DNA of 42,056 nt from a virus: positions 1-42,056 of the IMG/VR virus record IMGVR_UViG_3300020000_000003. One strand, written 5' to 3'. The notes under the pieces are model-generated. The model saw only the letters and a list, made by a program, of their open reading frames with translations, made no database searches and had not been told where the DNA came from. A program made the translations under genes and the position numbers. Positions 19,834 through 28,020 of this stretch are shown here, piece by piece. Each line of letters starts with the position of its first letter. Within the stretch, counting starts at the first letter, position 1.

Positions 19834-21147
19834 TCATCCAACTCGAGTAGCTGTTATTCTACCATTGGCATTAGCGGTAGATCCGCCTCCACTAAATTGT
19901 GCTTGTCCAACTAAATATACTGTAGCTGGAGCCGCTAGGGTAATACGGTATTGAGGTATAGTGATCGCTAATCGAGTATTTAAAGCAATAGTTGTTTGCA
20001 TAAAATTATCACCGGCAGTACCATTAGTTGCAGAAGTTGTGTTAACGGAAACTCCCCAAGCAACAGAAGTGCCAACACTAAAAACGCATTCTGCATTTCC
20101 TGAAACATCCCAAATACCTGCTGTTAAAGAGATACTGGTAATATTGTTTACTGTTCCTGTAGTACTCATTGAAATTGTTGCAACGGCAGATCTAATTTGT
20201 TCTCCAAGGAAACCTGCGGAAGGAGCTTGAGTCTGGCCGCCTTTGATTGTTCCACCAGCTTGAGTAGTTGTACTGATCTTCTGACTTGTAGAATTGAATG
20301 CCAAATTAGTATAATTGATCGTACCTGCACCATCGATGGCGTTCGTATTACTACTAGTAATTGTACAATCTGTTACCGTTCCGCCAGCTGTGGTTACTGT
20401 TAACGCCTGTGCTGTTCCACCAACTAAATCGCATTTATTTAAGGTAAGAGCTGTACCGCCTGCAATTAAAGGAATAACATTTTGTGCCGCAGTATTATAC
20501 TGAGTAAAAAAACCTAAAATTGTTGCTGTGGATGATCCTGTAATTGGCGATGCAAAAACGGACCAACCGGTATTTAAAGTCCCTGAAGTAATTGTACTTG
20601 CAGTAGTACTTGCACCACTATTTGCCATTACCCAAAATTGAGAATTTAAAGAACCTGCGCCTGTATGAGCAAATATCTTAATTCCTGTTGTACCAACGTT
20701 ACCGGAACACTTGTTAATATTTATAGCTGATGTAGCATCAGATGATGATAAAGTTATTCCTGAACTATTCGTCATATTTAAATAACAATTTTCAAGATTT
20801 ACAACCGAAGCTGCTGATCCTGTTATGGCCAATAAGGCAGCTGAATTAGTCTGAAGTTGTATCCCTGAAATTGTTACAGATCCAGCTGTAGTCATAGTAC
20901 ATGTGCCAGAGATTATAGTTTTAGCTGTACCATTCAAAGAACTACTAGAAGGTAACGAACTTAAATTTACTCCATCTTTTAAAGTCAAATTTTCCGTAAA
21001 AGTTCCATCGCGAATATAAACCGTATCGCCACTAGAAGCCGCAGTTATGGCTGCTTGTATAGTTGTATAGTTTCCTTCAGTAGCTGTGGCAGATACAACA
21101 AACTTTGAAACAGTAAAAGTATTAGTACTTAGAATCTGTTGAGCCAT
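19834..21147 (-). CDS. Tail spike/fibre protein with beta-helix, 437 aa
   Basis: Residues about 25-60 (GNYTTIQAAITAASSGDTVY; IRDGTFTENLTLKDGVNL) are the start of a pectate-lyase-type right-handed beta-helix, followed by Ser/Thr/Gly-rich coils. From about residue 310 (GEQIRSAVATISMSTTGTVN) begins a separate beta-sandwich C-terminal domain common in phage adhesins, ending ANGRITATRVG. Probably a trimeric receptor-binding or polysaccharide-binding protein. No catalytic residues can be assigned. Last gene of the fibre array. Confidence 0.75.
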   Translation of the reverse strand: MAQQILSTNTFTVSKFVVSATATEGNYTTIQAAITAASSGDTVYIRDGTFTENLTLKDGVNLSSLPSSSSLNGTAKTIISGTCTMTTAGSVTISGIQLQTNSAALLAITGSAASVVNLENCYLNMTNSSGITLSSSDATSAININKCSGNVGTTGIKIFAHTGAGSLNSQFWVMANSGASTTASTITSGTLNTGWSVFASPITGSSTATILGFFTQYNTAAQNVIPLIAGGTALTLNKCDLVGGTAQALTVTTAGGTVTDCTITSSNTNAIDGAGTINYTNLAFNSTSQKISTTTQAGGTIKGGQTQAPSAGFLGEQIRSAVATISMSTTGTVNNITSISLTAGIWDVSGNAECVFSVGTSVAWGVSVNTTSATNGTAGDNFMQTTIALNTRLAITIPQYRITLAAPATVYLVGQAQFSGGGSTANANGRITATRVG

Positions 21148-21159
21148 TTTTTATCCTTT

Positions 21160-22116
21160 TTAATTCACAGTCCAATTTCCAACAAAAGAAGAAGATCTCC
21201 ACTTAGTGGATGCTCCAGAAGTTGTACAAACAAAAGTAACAGAATCGCCTACATTTGTTCCAACTACGGTTCCTGTCACACCAATAGTTCCAGAAGCACT
21301 AGACATAAGTAATTGCTGATTAGCATTTGGTGTAATTATTGTAAGACCTAATTTACCAACGATGATAAACGTATCTCCAATGGATGCTGTCGAAGGCAAA
21401 GTATAGGTAACATTACCAGCATTGTCGGTCAAATAACCATTTTGTACTGCAATGGTTTGCGTAGATCCTGTTACGTCCGTCCAAGTAAACCCTCCGCCAC
21501 TAACAGCAATAGTCAAAGTTGCGCCCGAACCTGCTGTTTGTATACCTCCTCCACCTAATACGTTTAGGTTGTTAGAAGAAGGTGTCGCTGTTCCTGTATT
21601 AGCCGTAAAAAGCTGAGGAACTGAAGCAGCAAGTGTAACAAAACCTGTAGCCGCAACTCCAAATCCTGCTGAACTAAAATTAGACAATCCAATTTTTGTT
21701 GCATCAGCCCCAGCTAAAGCCTGAGAAGTTTGAACTTCAAGAGCCAATGTATTAGCACCAGTTCCATCAGTTCTTACAGGGTTTGTTCCTGCTGCAACTA
21801 CTGCACCATTGATTGTTATTGTACCACCAGCAGGAACAACTGGGCTTGTACCCGTTTGAACAGCAACTCTTTCAATAGCAGAGGAACCGCCAGTCAATCC
21901 AATAGATATTGTACCTGGACCATTAGTTATGGTTACTCCAGCACCCGCTGTTAGAGTATTTACATCAATATGCGTACCACCTGCATTTACAGCTGTTCTG
22001 CCTATCCATAATTGTCCATCGGTTTGCAATCCATTCGTTTCAGATCCACCGCCCGCGGAAGCAGTACTAAAATCAGCGTTATTGGCGTACATGCAATCAT
22101 TGTCGAAACCTGCCAT
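21160..22116 (-). CDS. Tail fibre protein with shared N-terminal module, 318 aa
   Basis: The first ~52 residues (MAGFDNDCMYANNADF, GLQTDGQLWIG, AGGTHIDV) are nearly the same as the start of the 453-aa protein encoded at 22696-24057, suggesting a common virion-docking domain. The middle is low-complexity Gly/Thr/Ala, and the end (WTDVTGSTQTIAVQNGY; STKWRSSSFVGNWTVN) is a fibre C-terminal domain with the typical final W. Adhesin role is inferred from composition and position. Confidence 0.7.
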   Translation of the reverse strand: MAGFDNDCMYANNADFSTASAGGGSETNGLQTDGQLWIGRTAVNAGGTHIDVNTLTAGAGVTITNGPGTISIGLTGGSSAIERVAVQTGTSPVVPAGGTITINGAVVAAGTNPVRTDGTGANTLALEVQTSQALAGADATKIGLSNFSSAGFGVAATGFVTLAASVPQLFTANTGTATPSSNNLNVLGGGGIQTAGSGATLTIAVSGGGFTWTDVTGSTQTIAVQNGYLTDNAGNVTYTLPSTASIGDTFIIVGKLGLTIITPNANQQLLMSSASGTIGVTGTVVGTNVGDSVTFVCTTSGASTKWRSSSFVGNWTVN

Positions 22117-22142
22117 ATTATATTATCCTTAATAAGTATAAA

Positions 22143-22685
22143 TTATGCGCTAATAAAATAGCCGGAAATAGTAGTCAACTGAATACCTGGACTTCCGCCT
22201 GAACCAAGAACAGAAACGTTTTTAGCTCCACCTAAAACCAAAGCGTTAACTAATAAAGTATCTCCTGCCGTTACGGCGACAATAGATGTAGATAAAATAG
22301 TAAAATAACTTCCTGTTGCTGGAATGATAGCAGATATATTTCTAAAGGTATTTGAGGTAGCTATTAAATCATTTACAAGTATGTATCCGCTAGTTCCATC
22401 AGCTGTATTATAAGTAATAGTTGAAGTTATGAACCAATTTCCAGTTGTTGGAAATGTGTAATGTGCTGATGCTCCAGTGGTAAATCCGCTTGCTGTATCA
22501 ATAACAATTGTATCGTAAGGAACCTGTAATGTTGTTGCATCGCCGGTTGCATTAGTTTGAGTAGCTGATAAAATAGCTAAAAAAGAATCTCCCGATCCTC
22601 CTGATGCGGCTTGAAAACTTGGCAGAACACCAGAACCATTACTAGTTAAGACATCTCCTGCTGATCCGTAACCGTATTGCGTCAT
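22143..22685 (-). CDS. Fibre-tip protein with C1q-like domain, 180 aa
   Basis: Start at ATG 22685 seven bases after AAAGGAG; a longer frame has no ribosome site. N-terminal MTQYGYGSAGDVLTSNGSG is a fibre-type linker. The rest alternates strands such as HYTFPTTGNWFITSTITYN and SIVAVTAGDTLLVNALVLGG, the pattern of C1q/TNF-like jelly-roll tips (strand-PxxGxY/W-strand, later xxGDxxxV). Probably a trimeric receptor-binding tip. Confidence 0.65.
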   Translation of the reverse strand: MTQYGYGSAGDVLTSNGSGVLPSFQAASGGSGDSFLAILSATQTNATGDATTLQVPYDTIVIDTASGFTTGASAHYTFPTTGNWFITSTITYNTADGTSGYILVNDLIATSNTFRNISAIIPATGSYFTILSTSIVAVTAGDTLLVNALVLGGAKNVSVLGSGGSPGIQLTTISGYFISA

Positions 22686-22695
22686 GATATCTCCT

Positions 22696-24057
22696 TTAAG
22701 ATATAAACCATTGTGAAGTACCATCGAAAGTCAATGTGGCCGAACCGTAGTTAGTTCCAATCACTAAAGAAGCTGCGCCATCAATTGTGTACATATTAGG
22801 ATCAGTAATAGTAATCGCGTTTGTTCCTGCTGTACCTGTAACGTCCTTAATTGTAAAAGTTAATCCTTTAGTAGAAGCTGCTGGCAATGTCACAGCCCTT
22901 GCAGCTGATGTATCCATAGCAACGAAATTATTTAACACACTTAATTGTTGGTTACCTGCATATAGATTGTATCTAGATTGAGATGAAATCGTCTGATATT
23001 GAGATGTTACAGAATCGAATGTTCCTAATGTTGCTCCTGTTCCTAATACTGAAACATCTCCAAGACTAGATTGACGAGCAACATATATAGATGCTGGTAC
23101 AGTAGAACCTGAACTATTAAAAGTATCAAGAATGCTTGAATAGGCATTATTTATCGTTAATTGACCATCTCCTGTAGCAGTAGCCAAAACTGTATCTCCT
23201 GAAAGAATAACAGATCCTTGAGATATTAAGATAAAGCTTGAGTTTGTAGCGGATAACGTAGCTGTAGACTGAACATTGATAACAGAATCATTTACAGTCA
23301 TATTTAAAGCTGAAAGAAAAGATGCTAGGGAAAATAATTTACCAGCTGAAACATTGCAGTTATTTAGACTAAATGAAATTGATCCTGATAGGATAGAATT
23401 AACGATGTCTGAACTATTACCGTAAAGATAACAATTCGTCACTTGAACTGTTGAATTATCAATAGCCGTGAAATCAAAAAATACTGAACTACCTGGAGCA
23501 GAAACAGTTATACCGTTAACAGCTACAAAAGTGGTTCCGCTAGCTATTTTGAAAGTAGCGTTTAGATTTACTAGAGCTTGACCAGAATAAGACACGTTGT
23601 CCATAGCATAAAGATTGATTCCGTTATGAAGAGTAATGAACGTACTTGCAGGTGTATATGTGCCAGGTTTTATATAAATATTTGCTGGATTTGATAGACT
23701 ATGACCATCTGTTACAGCTTGGTTAATAGCAGCCTGAATAGCTTCATTTCCAGTAAATTGAGCGTGTGTGTCACCCGTTTTTCCTACGATGTAAGGGGTA
23801 AGACTATAATATGGCGGTAAAACCGCAGTATTAACAACAGCTGTAATATTTGGAGAAGAATAACCAAAAGTAATACTAGAATTTGGAGATGTTATAGATC
23901 CGACATTAACATGAGTTCCACCGACATTTAAAGCAGTAGTACCAATCCAAAGTTGACCATTAGTCTGTAATCCATTTGTTGCAGATCCGCCTCCTGCCCC
24001 AGCAGTTGTGAAATCCGCATTATCAGCATACATACAATCATTATCAAAACCAGCCAT
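22696..24057 (-). CDS. Tail spike protein, shared N-terminal module plus beta-helix, 453 aa
   Basis: The N-terminal ~52 residues match the 318-aa fibre (MAGFDNDCMYADNADF). Then follows a beta-helix domain (EAIQAAINQAVTDGHSLSN; NIYIKPGTYTPASTFITL) and a C-terminal domain (AVTLPAASTKGLTFTIKDVT; GSATLTFDGTSQWFIS) widely seen at adhesin tips. TAATG-like overlap with the upstream gene. It combines a conserved anchor with a variable receptor-binding body. Confidence 0.72.
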   Translation of the reverse strand: MAGFDNDCMYADNADFTTAGAGGGSATNGLQTNGQLWIGTTALNVGGTHVNVGSITSPNSSITFGYSSPNITAVVNTAVLPPYYSLTPYIVGKTGDTHAQFTGNEAIQAAINQAVTDGHSLSNPANIYIKPGTYTPASTFITLHNGINLYAMDNVSYSGQALVNLNATFKIASGTTFVAVNGITVSAPGSSVFFDFTAIDNSTVQVTNCYLYGNSSDIVNSILSGSISFSLNNCNVSAGKLFSLASFLSALNMTVNDSVINVQSTATLSATNSSFILISQGSVILSGDTVLATATGDGQLTINNAYSSILDTFNSSGSTVPASIYVARQSSLGDVSVLGTGATLGTFDSVTSQYQTISSQSRYNLYAGNQQLSVLNNFVAMDTSAARAVTLPAASTKGLTFTIKDVTGTAGTNAITITDPNMYTIDGAASLVIGTNYGSATLTFDGTSQWFIS

Positions 24058-24584
24058 TATGTCACCATCACATAATAGCCTACTGTGGACCAGTTTATAG
24101 TAAGCGCCGCTGTACCTGTAACTCTTAGAATTAAATTATTTCCTGAAACTACAAAATCTGCATTGGATGGAATTAGAGCTGTATTTTCGTTATTAATCTT
24201 ATCTGGTGTTCCAACAATACTAGCAGCAACTCCTGTTGTTCTAACTGTACCGAATAAACTATACCCTGCTCCAGCTGGAGTTGTTGATTCAAAAGCAGCA
24301 AAGTTAGCTTCGACTACGTATGTTGCAGGAGTAGCACCTAAAGGGAACGTAACAAGATCGGCAGTTGTTGCTCCAACTGTTGTTCCAGTTCCTTGTAGTC
24401 TATTAGTCAGTGTGGTAGTTAAAGTACTTGTACCAGGATTCCCTATAATAGTTATGCCATTGGCATTATTTACGGTGGAATCGTTTCCAAGAGTGTTTAT
24501 GTTGTTAGCTGTTGGTGGTACAGCTCCACCGGAATCTCCGGTAAGCGTTTGAACAGGAGATCCACCGCCTCCACCGCCTGCCAC
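24057..24584 (-). CDS. Fibre-associated protein, 175 aa
   Basis: Starts at GTG with a Gly-rich run (MAGGGGGGSPVQTLTGDSGG) and continues with NINTLGNDSTVNNANGITII, typical of fibre linkers, ending in a compact beta domain (LILRVTGTAALTINWSTVGY). Sits in the middle of the array. Probably a fibre or collar protein; no enzymatic motif. Confidence 0.6.
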   Translation of the reverse strand: MAGGGGGGSPVQTLTGDSGGAVPPTANNINTLGNDSTVNNANGITIIGNPGTSTLTTTLTNRLQGTGTTVGATTADLVTFPLGATPATYVVEANFAAFESTTPAGAGYSLFGTVRTTGVAASIVGTPDKINNENTALIPSNADFVVSGNNLILRVTGTAALTINWSTVGYYVMVT

Positions 24585-24622
24585 ATTTATAATTCCTGCT
24601 TGGCTAATAACCCACCTACCTT

Positions 24623-24955
24623 TTAAGTAACAATTAAATACTGGGAAACCAAATACACAGAACCGGTTCCGGCACTTGCCTTAACCATTATTTGGGTTCC
24701 TTGAGGCAAAGCTGGAAAAGCAGAAACTTGACCAACTTTACCTTCATCATAAAGCCAAAAGGAATTTGCAGGAGCTATATCCATGTCGTTGATTCCATCG
24801 ATAGAAATAGTAACTAAAACAGTAGAATTATTTACCAGTTTTACAATGTATCCAGGATGAGCCAAAGGAGTTCCTAAATTTTGATAAGATCCTGTAAATG
24901 TAGCAGAATCTATACTTCTAAGAGTCTCCCAAGCAATTCTTTGTGTGTATGCCAT
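24623..24955 (-). CDS. Conserved small virion-type protein, 110 aa
   Basis: MAYTQRIAWETLRSIDSATF followed by HPGYIVKLVNNSTVLVTISI and DGINDMDIAPANSFWLYDEG is a pattern I recall from short proteins near fibre or neck genes of other phages. It is a small all-beta protein ending GSVYLVSQYLIVT. A fibre-base or decoration role is possible. Confidence 0.6.
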   Translation of the reverse strand: MAYTQRIAWETLRSIDSATFTGSYQNLGTPLAHPGYIVKLVNNSTVLVTISIDGINDMDIAPANSFWLYDEGKVGQVSAFPALPQGTQIMVKASAGTGSVYLVSQYLIVT

Positions 24956-24962
24956 ATAATCC

Positions 24963-25160
24963 TTATTCTTGTTCTACTTTGATTTTAGGCTCTTCTTTAG
25001 GTATTTCTTTAGGCTGTTGCTCATTAATTCTTTGAATAACGAACTGAATTTGCTTACAAAGCGCATTATACAATGATCCAAGTGGCATATCAGGTGAGCA
25101 CTCAGTTAAAACTACAAAATCGCCTTCTTCAACTTCTAACACTGTCTTTTGTCTTATCAT
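24963..25160 (-). CDS. Small acidic protein, 65 aa
   Basis: N-terminal beta segment (MIRQKTVLEVEEGDFVVLTE) and a helix (LYNALCKQIQFVIQRINEQQ), then a Lys/Glu/Pro tail. Same transcript as the neighbouring virion genes. No family recognised; might be an assembly helper. Confidence 0.5.
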   Translation of the reverse strand: MIRQKTVLEVEEGDFVVLTECSPDMPLGSLYNALCKQIQFVIQRINEQQPKEIPKEEPKIKVEQE

Positions 25161-25169
25161 AGATATATC

Positions 25170-25202
25170 TCCGGTTTCCCCCCGTTATAGAAGAAAACCG
25201 GA
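25170..25202 (-). terminator. Hairpin after the large fibre gene
   Basis: TCCGGTTT (25170-25177) pairs with AAACCGGA (25195-25202) around a 17-nt loop. No U run follows on the minus strand. It may be a partial terminator or processing site inside the fibre operon. Confidence 0.45.
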
Positions 25203-25212
25203 TTATTTAAAA

Positions 25213-27417
25213 TTAATTTACGATCATCCACCCAATATTGCTAACATCTGTAGCACAAAGAGTTGTGGCATCAGCTGTTAACCAAGCATTAATAATAAAA
25301 GATGTTCCGTTAACGATAGTTCCTCTTGTCAGCATACCCATTGGGTTTGCACCTGTAGCTCCTACTGTCTGTCTTGTTAAGAACACAATAGAACTACTAG
25401 TAATCGCTGTTGTCGCTACGGTTGCAGTTCCACCAGCAAGAGTTACTGTACCAAATGAGTTGGCACCAGCAGCAGCCGTAGTACCTACGTTCGCACTAAG
25501 GATCTTATTTCCAGAAGTTACAAAGTTTAAATTACCAGTAATATTAACGTTTCCAGATCCCGCCTTAATATTTGTAGTGGAAGTCGTATTTGTTGACCCG
25601 ATCGTAACAGTATTGGCTCCGGCTGCCGTTGCTATATTAACGGTCATTCCTGCTGTCGATGCGTTAGCAATAGAAACAACACCTGTTGCACCTGCACCGT
25701 TAGCAATAAGAACAGATTGGCTAGCTCCTGATGTGGAACCAATGGTAATTGTTCCTGTTTGAGCCGTACCACCGACTAAGATCGTTCCTGTAGTAAGTCC
25801 TGTTCCAATAGCCATTGTAGAAGTTGTTCCACCTGTCAAAGTAAATGCTTGACCTGCTACAACGGATAGTGCTAATGCTGCTCCTGATGCTATCGTGATA
25901 GCTCCTGAAGTAGCCGAACCGATAGTAACGACGTGAGCCGCTGCACCTGTACCAAGCTTGACCGTACCTGCAGTTGTAGCAGCCACATCACCAAAGATAT
26001 TTACAGCTAATGTACCACCCGTAGCATTTCCATTGAATAGATTGAAAGTCTCTGTTCCTGAAGCAATCGCACCGTTAAACATACTTATTGTTCCAGCACC
26101 ACCTGCAATAACTCCGTTAAACACTTGTAAGTTTTGTGTTCCTTGAGTATTAGCACCGCCAAGAAGTTGTATTGACTGTGTAAATGCCCCAGAAGTAATA
26201 CCCGCCATCACTGCTAATGTTTGGTTTGCACCTGGAGTAGCACCATCAAGGATATTTACTGTATTTGCTCCTGTATTTGAAGCAGCATTTGATATATTAA
26301 CGATTTGACCAGCAGTAGAAGCACCAAGTGTAATTGTTCCTGTCTGAGTTGCAGAACCAATAGCCATTGTTGCACCGGCTGTTGCTGTTGAAATGGTAAA
26401 GTTACCAGCAGAACCAACCACGATACCAATAGCGCCAGCACTTGCTCCGCCAATAGTTGTTGCAGCTCCTCCAGAGTTATTAATTAAAGCTGTTCCAACA
26501 ACGGTTAAAGCACCTGTTGTCAATGTTCCTGAACCAAGAGTAATACCGCCATTAAAGGTTGCTAATCCTGTGAAGGTTGAAGTAGAAGAAACAGCAAGAG
26601 TTGTTAAAGATGCTAAACCAGTCACACCTAAAGTTGTACTGAAAGTACCAGAACTAAAAGTTGAAGCACCAGTAACACCAAGAGTTGTGCTAAATGTTCC
26701 TGAAGTTGCACTAAGGGCTGCCAAAGTTGAAGCTCCAGTAACACCTAAAGTAGTACTGAATGTACCAGATGTGGCAGAAAGAGCAGCAATTGTAGATGCA
26801 CCAGTTACTGATAAAGTAGTACTGAAAGCACCAGACGTTGCTGATAGTGCAGCCATAGTAGTAGCACCAGTAACACCTAATGTAGTACCGATAGTCGCTG
26901 CACCTGTAGTTGATAAAGTTGTAGCCGCCACAGGTCTAGGAGTAACACTACCAAAACCGCCTACTGGAGGAGCTGCAAAAACTGCTGCCAAGTTACTTGG
27001 TTGTAAAGCTGTATTTGGATTAGGAGCAGTACCTAAAACTGCATTAGCATCAGTTTCTAAGAAAACATATCCTTGTTGAGCTGTATTTGCCGGAACACCT
27101 GCACCTGCAACAACACCAGCAATAACTGTAGCAACATCATTGGATAAAGGAACAATAGCTCCTGCAGGCGCATTACCATTTTGCAATTGTGATAATGTTG
27201 CTAATTCAACCGTACCAAAAGTTGTTGTAGTCGCTGGATTTGCTCCGGCTGTTGCCCAACTAACGCCATTATACACATACTCCGTGGGCGGTGATGTTGA
27301 TAAATCGAAATAATCTTGACCGAGTTCTCCACGAAATGAATCTGCTGGAACTCCATATCCTGTAACTGCGCCTTGAGGAACTTTTATTAACCCACCGATA
27401 CCGTATGCTAGTGGCAT
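25213..27417 (-). CDS. Large repetitive tail-fibre protein, 734 aa
   Basis: N-terminal part (GIGGLIKVPQGAVTGYGVPA; DYFDLSTSPPTEYVYNGVSW) looks like a fibre-anchor domain. Residues about 175-260 hold 22-residue repeats of the type STTLGVTGASTLAALSATSG, then a long Gly/Thr/Ala/Ile shaft with AGAGTISMFNG-like repeats, and a C-terminal domain (VFLTRQTVGATGANPMGMLT; ATDVSNIGWMIVN). AAGGAG precedes ATG 27417. It is the first gene of the fibre array and probably its main shaft. Confidence 0.78.
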   Translation of the reverse strand: MPLAYGIGGLIKVPQGAVTGYGVPADSFRGELGQDYFDLSTSPPTEYVYNGVSWATAGANPATTTTFGTVELATLSQLQNGNAPAGAIVPLSNDVATVIAGVVAGAGVPANTAQQGYVFLETDANAVLGTAPNPNTALQPSNLAAVFAAPPVGGFGSVTPRPVAATTLSTTGAATIGTTLGVTGATTMAALSATSGAFSTTLSVTGASTIAALSATSGTFSTTLGVTGASTLAALSATSGTFSTTLGVTGASTFSSGTFSTTLGVTGLASLTTLAVSSTSTFTGLATFNGGITLGSGTLTTGALTVVGTALINNSGGAATTIGGASAGAIGIVVGSAGNFTISTATAGATMAIGSATQTGTITLGASTAGQIVNISNAASNTGANTVNILDGATPGANQTLAVMAGITSGAFTQSIQLLGGANTQGTQNLQVFNGVIAGGAGTISMFNGAIASGTETFNLFNGNATGGTLAVNIFGDVAATTAGTVKLGTGAAAHVVTIGSATSGAITIASGAALALSVVAGQAFTLTGGTTSTMAIGTGLTTGTILVGGTAQTGTITIGSTSGASQSVLIANGAGATGVVSIANASTAGMTVNIATAAGANTVTIGSTNTTSTTNIKAGSGNVNITGNLNFVTSGNKILSANVGTTAAAGANSFGTVTLAGGTATVATTAITSSSIVFLTRQTVGATGANPMGMLTRGTIVNGTSFIINAWLTADATTLCATDVSNIGWMIVN
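26625..26895 (-). repeat. 66-bp tandem coding repeats in the fibre gene
   Basis: About three full 66-bp copies and one shortened copy encode 22-residue units TxAALSATSGTFSTTLGVTGAS. DNA copies have diverged at third positions, so the array is selected as protein. Such arrays change length by slippage or recombination. Confidence 0.75.
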
Positions 27418-27446
27418 AGGAAACTCCTTGTAAATTTTCTTTTTAC

Positions 27447-27473
27447 AATGTAATAAAAGTTTTACTTTGTCAA
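27447..27473 (-). promoter_or_regulatory. Promoter candidate for the fibre operon
   Basis: On the minus strand a perfect TTGACA (27473-27468) and TACATT (27452-27447) are separated by 15 bp, shorter than ideal. It lies about 30 bp before the fibre-gene start, in the divergent gap 27418-27534, which also has an inverted repeat TTGTAAA/TTTACAA. Confidence 0.4.
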
Positions 27474-27499
27474 ATAATACGACAAATAATTCATTCAGG

Positions 27500-27528
27500 T
27501 TTACTTATGATTAACTTTGACTTACAAT
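27500..27528 (+). promoter_or_regulatory. Promoter candidate for the HTH gene
   Basis: TTTACT (27500-27505), a 17-bp spacer and TACAAT (27523-27528). The predicted start falls at or next to ATG 27535, which has no Shine-Dalgarno, so a leaderless message is possible. Confidence 0.4.
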
Positions 27529-27534
27529 GATGAT

Positions 27535-27753
27535 ATGACGAACGAATTTTATACAGTTTTTGATGTTGCTAAAATTTTGGGACTGCACCCTCAAACAATT
27601 AGAAATGCTATTAAAAATAAACGCATAATAGCTTTTAGAGGTGGTTATGGAAAAAGATCCCCTTTAAGAATCTCTAAAGAAGAGATTGGACGAATTCAAG
27701 TGATGAATTTAGAGGCTACAATAATAAATTTAAAATCGATCGAAAAGGATTAA
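27535..27753 (+). CDS. Excisionase/MerR-type HTH protein, 72 aa
   Basis: FYTVFDVAKILGLHPQTIRN is a winged HTH of the excisionase (HTH_17) class; RGGYGKRSPLRISKEEI continues with the wing and the helix. ATG 27535 is preferred over the upstream ATG 27517 because the HTH family starts a few residues before this motif. It heads a three-gene plus-strand unit opposite the fibre operon. With no integrase present, a transcriptional role is more likely than excision. Confidence 0.7.
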   Translation: MTNEFYTVFDVAKILGLHPQTIRNAIKNKRIIAFRGGYGKRSPLRISKEEIGRIQVMNLEATIINLKSIEKD

Positions 27754-27754
27754 C

Positions 27755-27952
27755 ATGGACTGGGTACAATTTTCTCTATTTTTAATAGCTATGGGAGGAA
27801 TGTTTGCTTGGTTAAGAGCCGATATTTCTACCAATAGAACAGAAGCTGCAGCGGATCGAAGAGATCTTTTACAATTGATTAGAGAAATTAAAGAAGAACT
27901 TCGTGAATTTCATGGAAGACTTTGCGCTATCGAAGAAAGGAATAGAAAATGA
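27755..27952 (+). CDS. Membrane-anchored coiled-coil protein, 65 aa
   Basis: AAGG before ATG 27755, one base after the HTH gene stop. Residues 3-20 (WVQFSLFLIAMGGMFAWL) are a membrane span, followed by a cytoplasmic or periplasmic coiled coil (LLQLIREIKEELREFHGRLC). The topology resembles i-spanins or small holin partners, but the protein is too short to be sure. ATGA overlap with the following 23-aa frame. Confidence 0.6.
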   Translation: MDWVQFSLFLIAMGGMFAWLRADISTNRTEAAADRRDLLQLIREIKEELREFHGRLCAIEERNRK

Positions 27953-28020
27953 TTTTATTAGCGATATTTTTCGGATGGGTTATCATCCAGTACGTTAAAG
28001 TAGCTAACGGTTGGGATTAA
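27949..28020 (+). CDS. Tiny membrane peptide, 23 aa
   Basis: MILLAIFFGWVIIQYVKVAN and three more residues, almost entirely one membrane span. Starts at an ATGA overlap with the 65-aa membrane gene and ends 17 nt inside the convergent ejection-protein gene. The coupling favours a real gene; a two-component membrane unit with its neighbour, perhaps for lysis, is inferred. Confidence 0.45.
   Translation: MILLAIFFGWVIIQYVKVANGWD

Noticed and set aside
22686-22724. N-terminal extension of the C1q-like protein to 22724
   Set aside because: ATG 22685 has an ideal AAAGGAG site; the extension overlaps the neighbouring gene and has none.
24085-24552. Plus-strand frame opposite the 175-aa fibre protein
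   Set aside because: Antisense shadow of biased codons, no start signal and no protein-like pattern.
26560-26930. CRISPR array
   Set aside because: The repeats are coding, contiguous, without spacers, and conserved as protein.
26393-27079. Long plus-strand open frame (228 codons) opposite the fibre gene
   Set aside because: It is the antisense of a Gly/Thr/Ala-rich repeat gene, reads as Val/Pro/Ala low complexity, and has no ribosome site.
27535-27753. Excisionase proving lysogeny
   Set aside because: Only the HTH class is visible; no integrase or attachment site was found, so this is kept as a general regulator.
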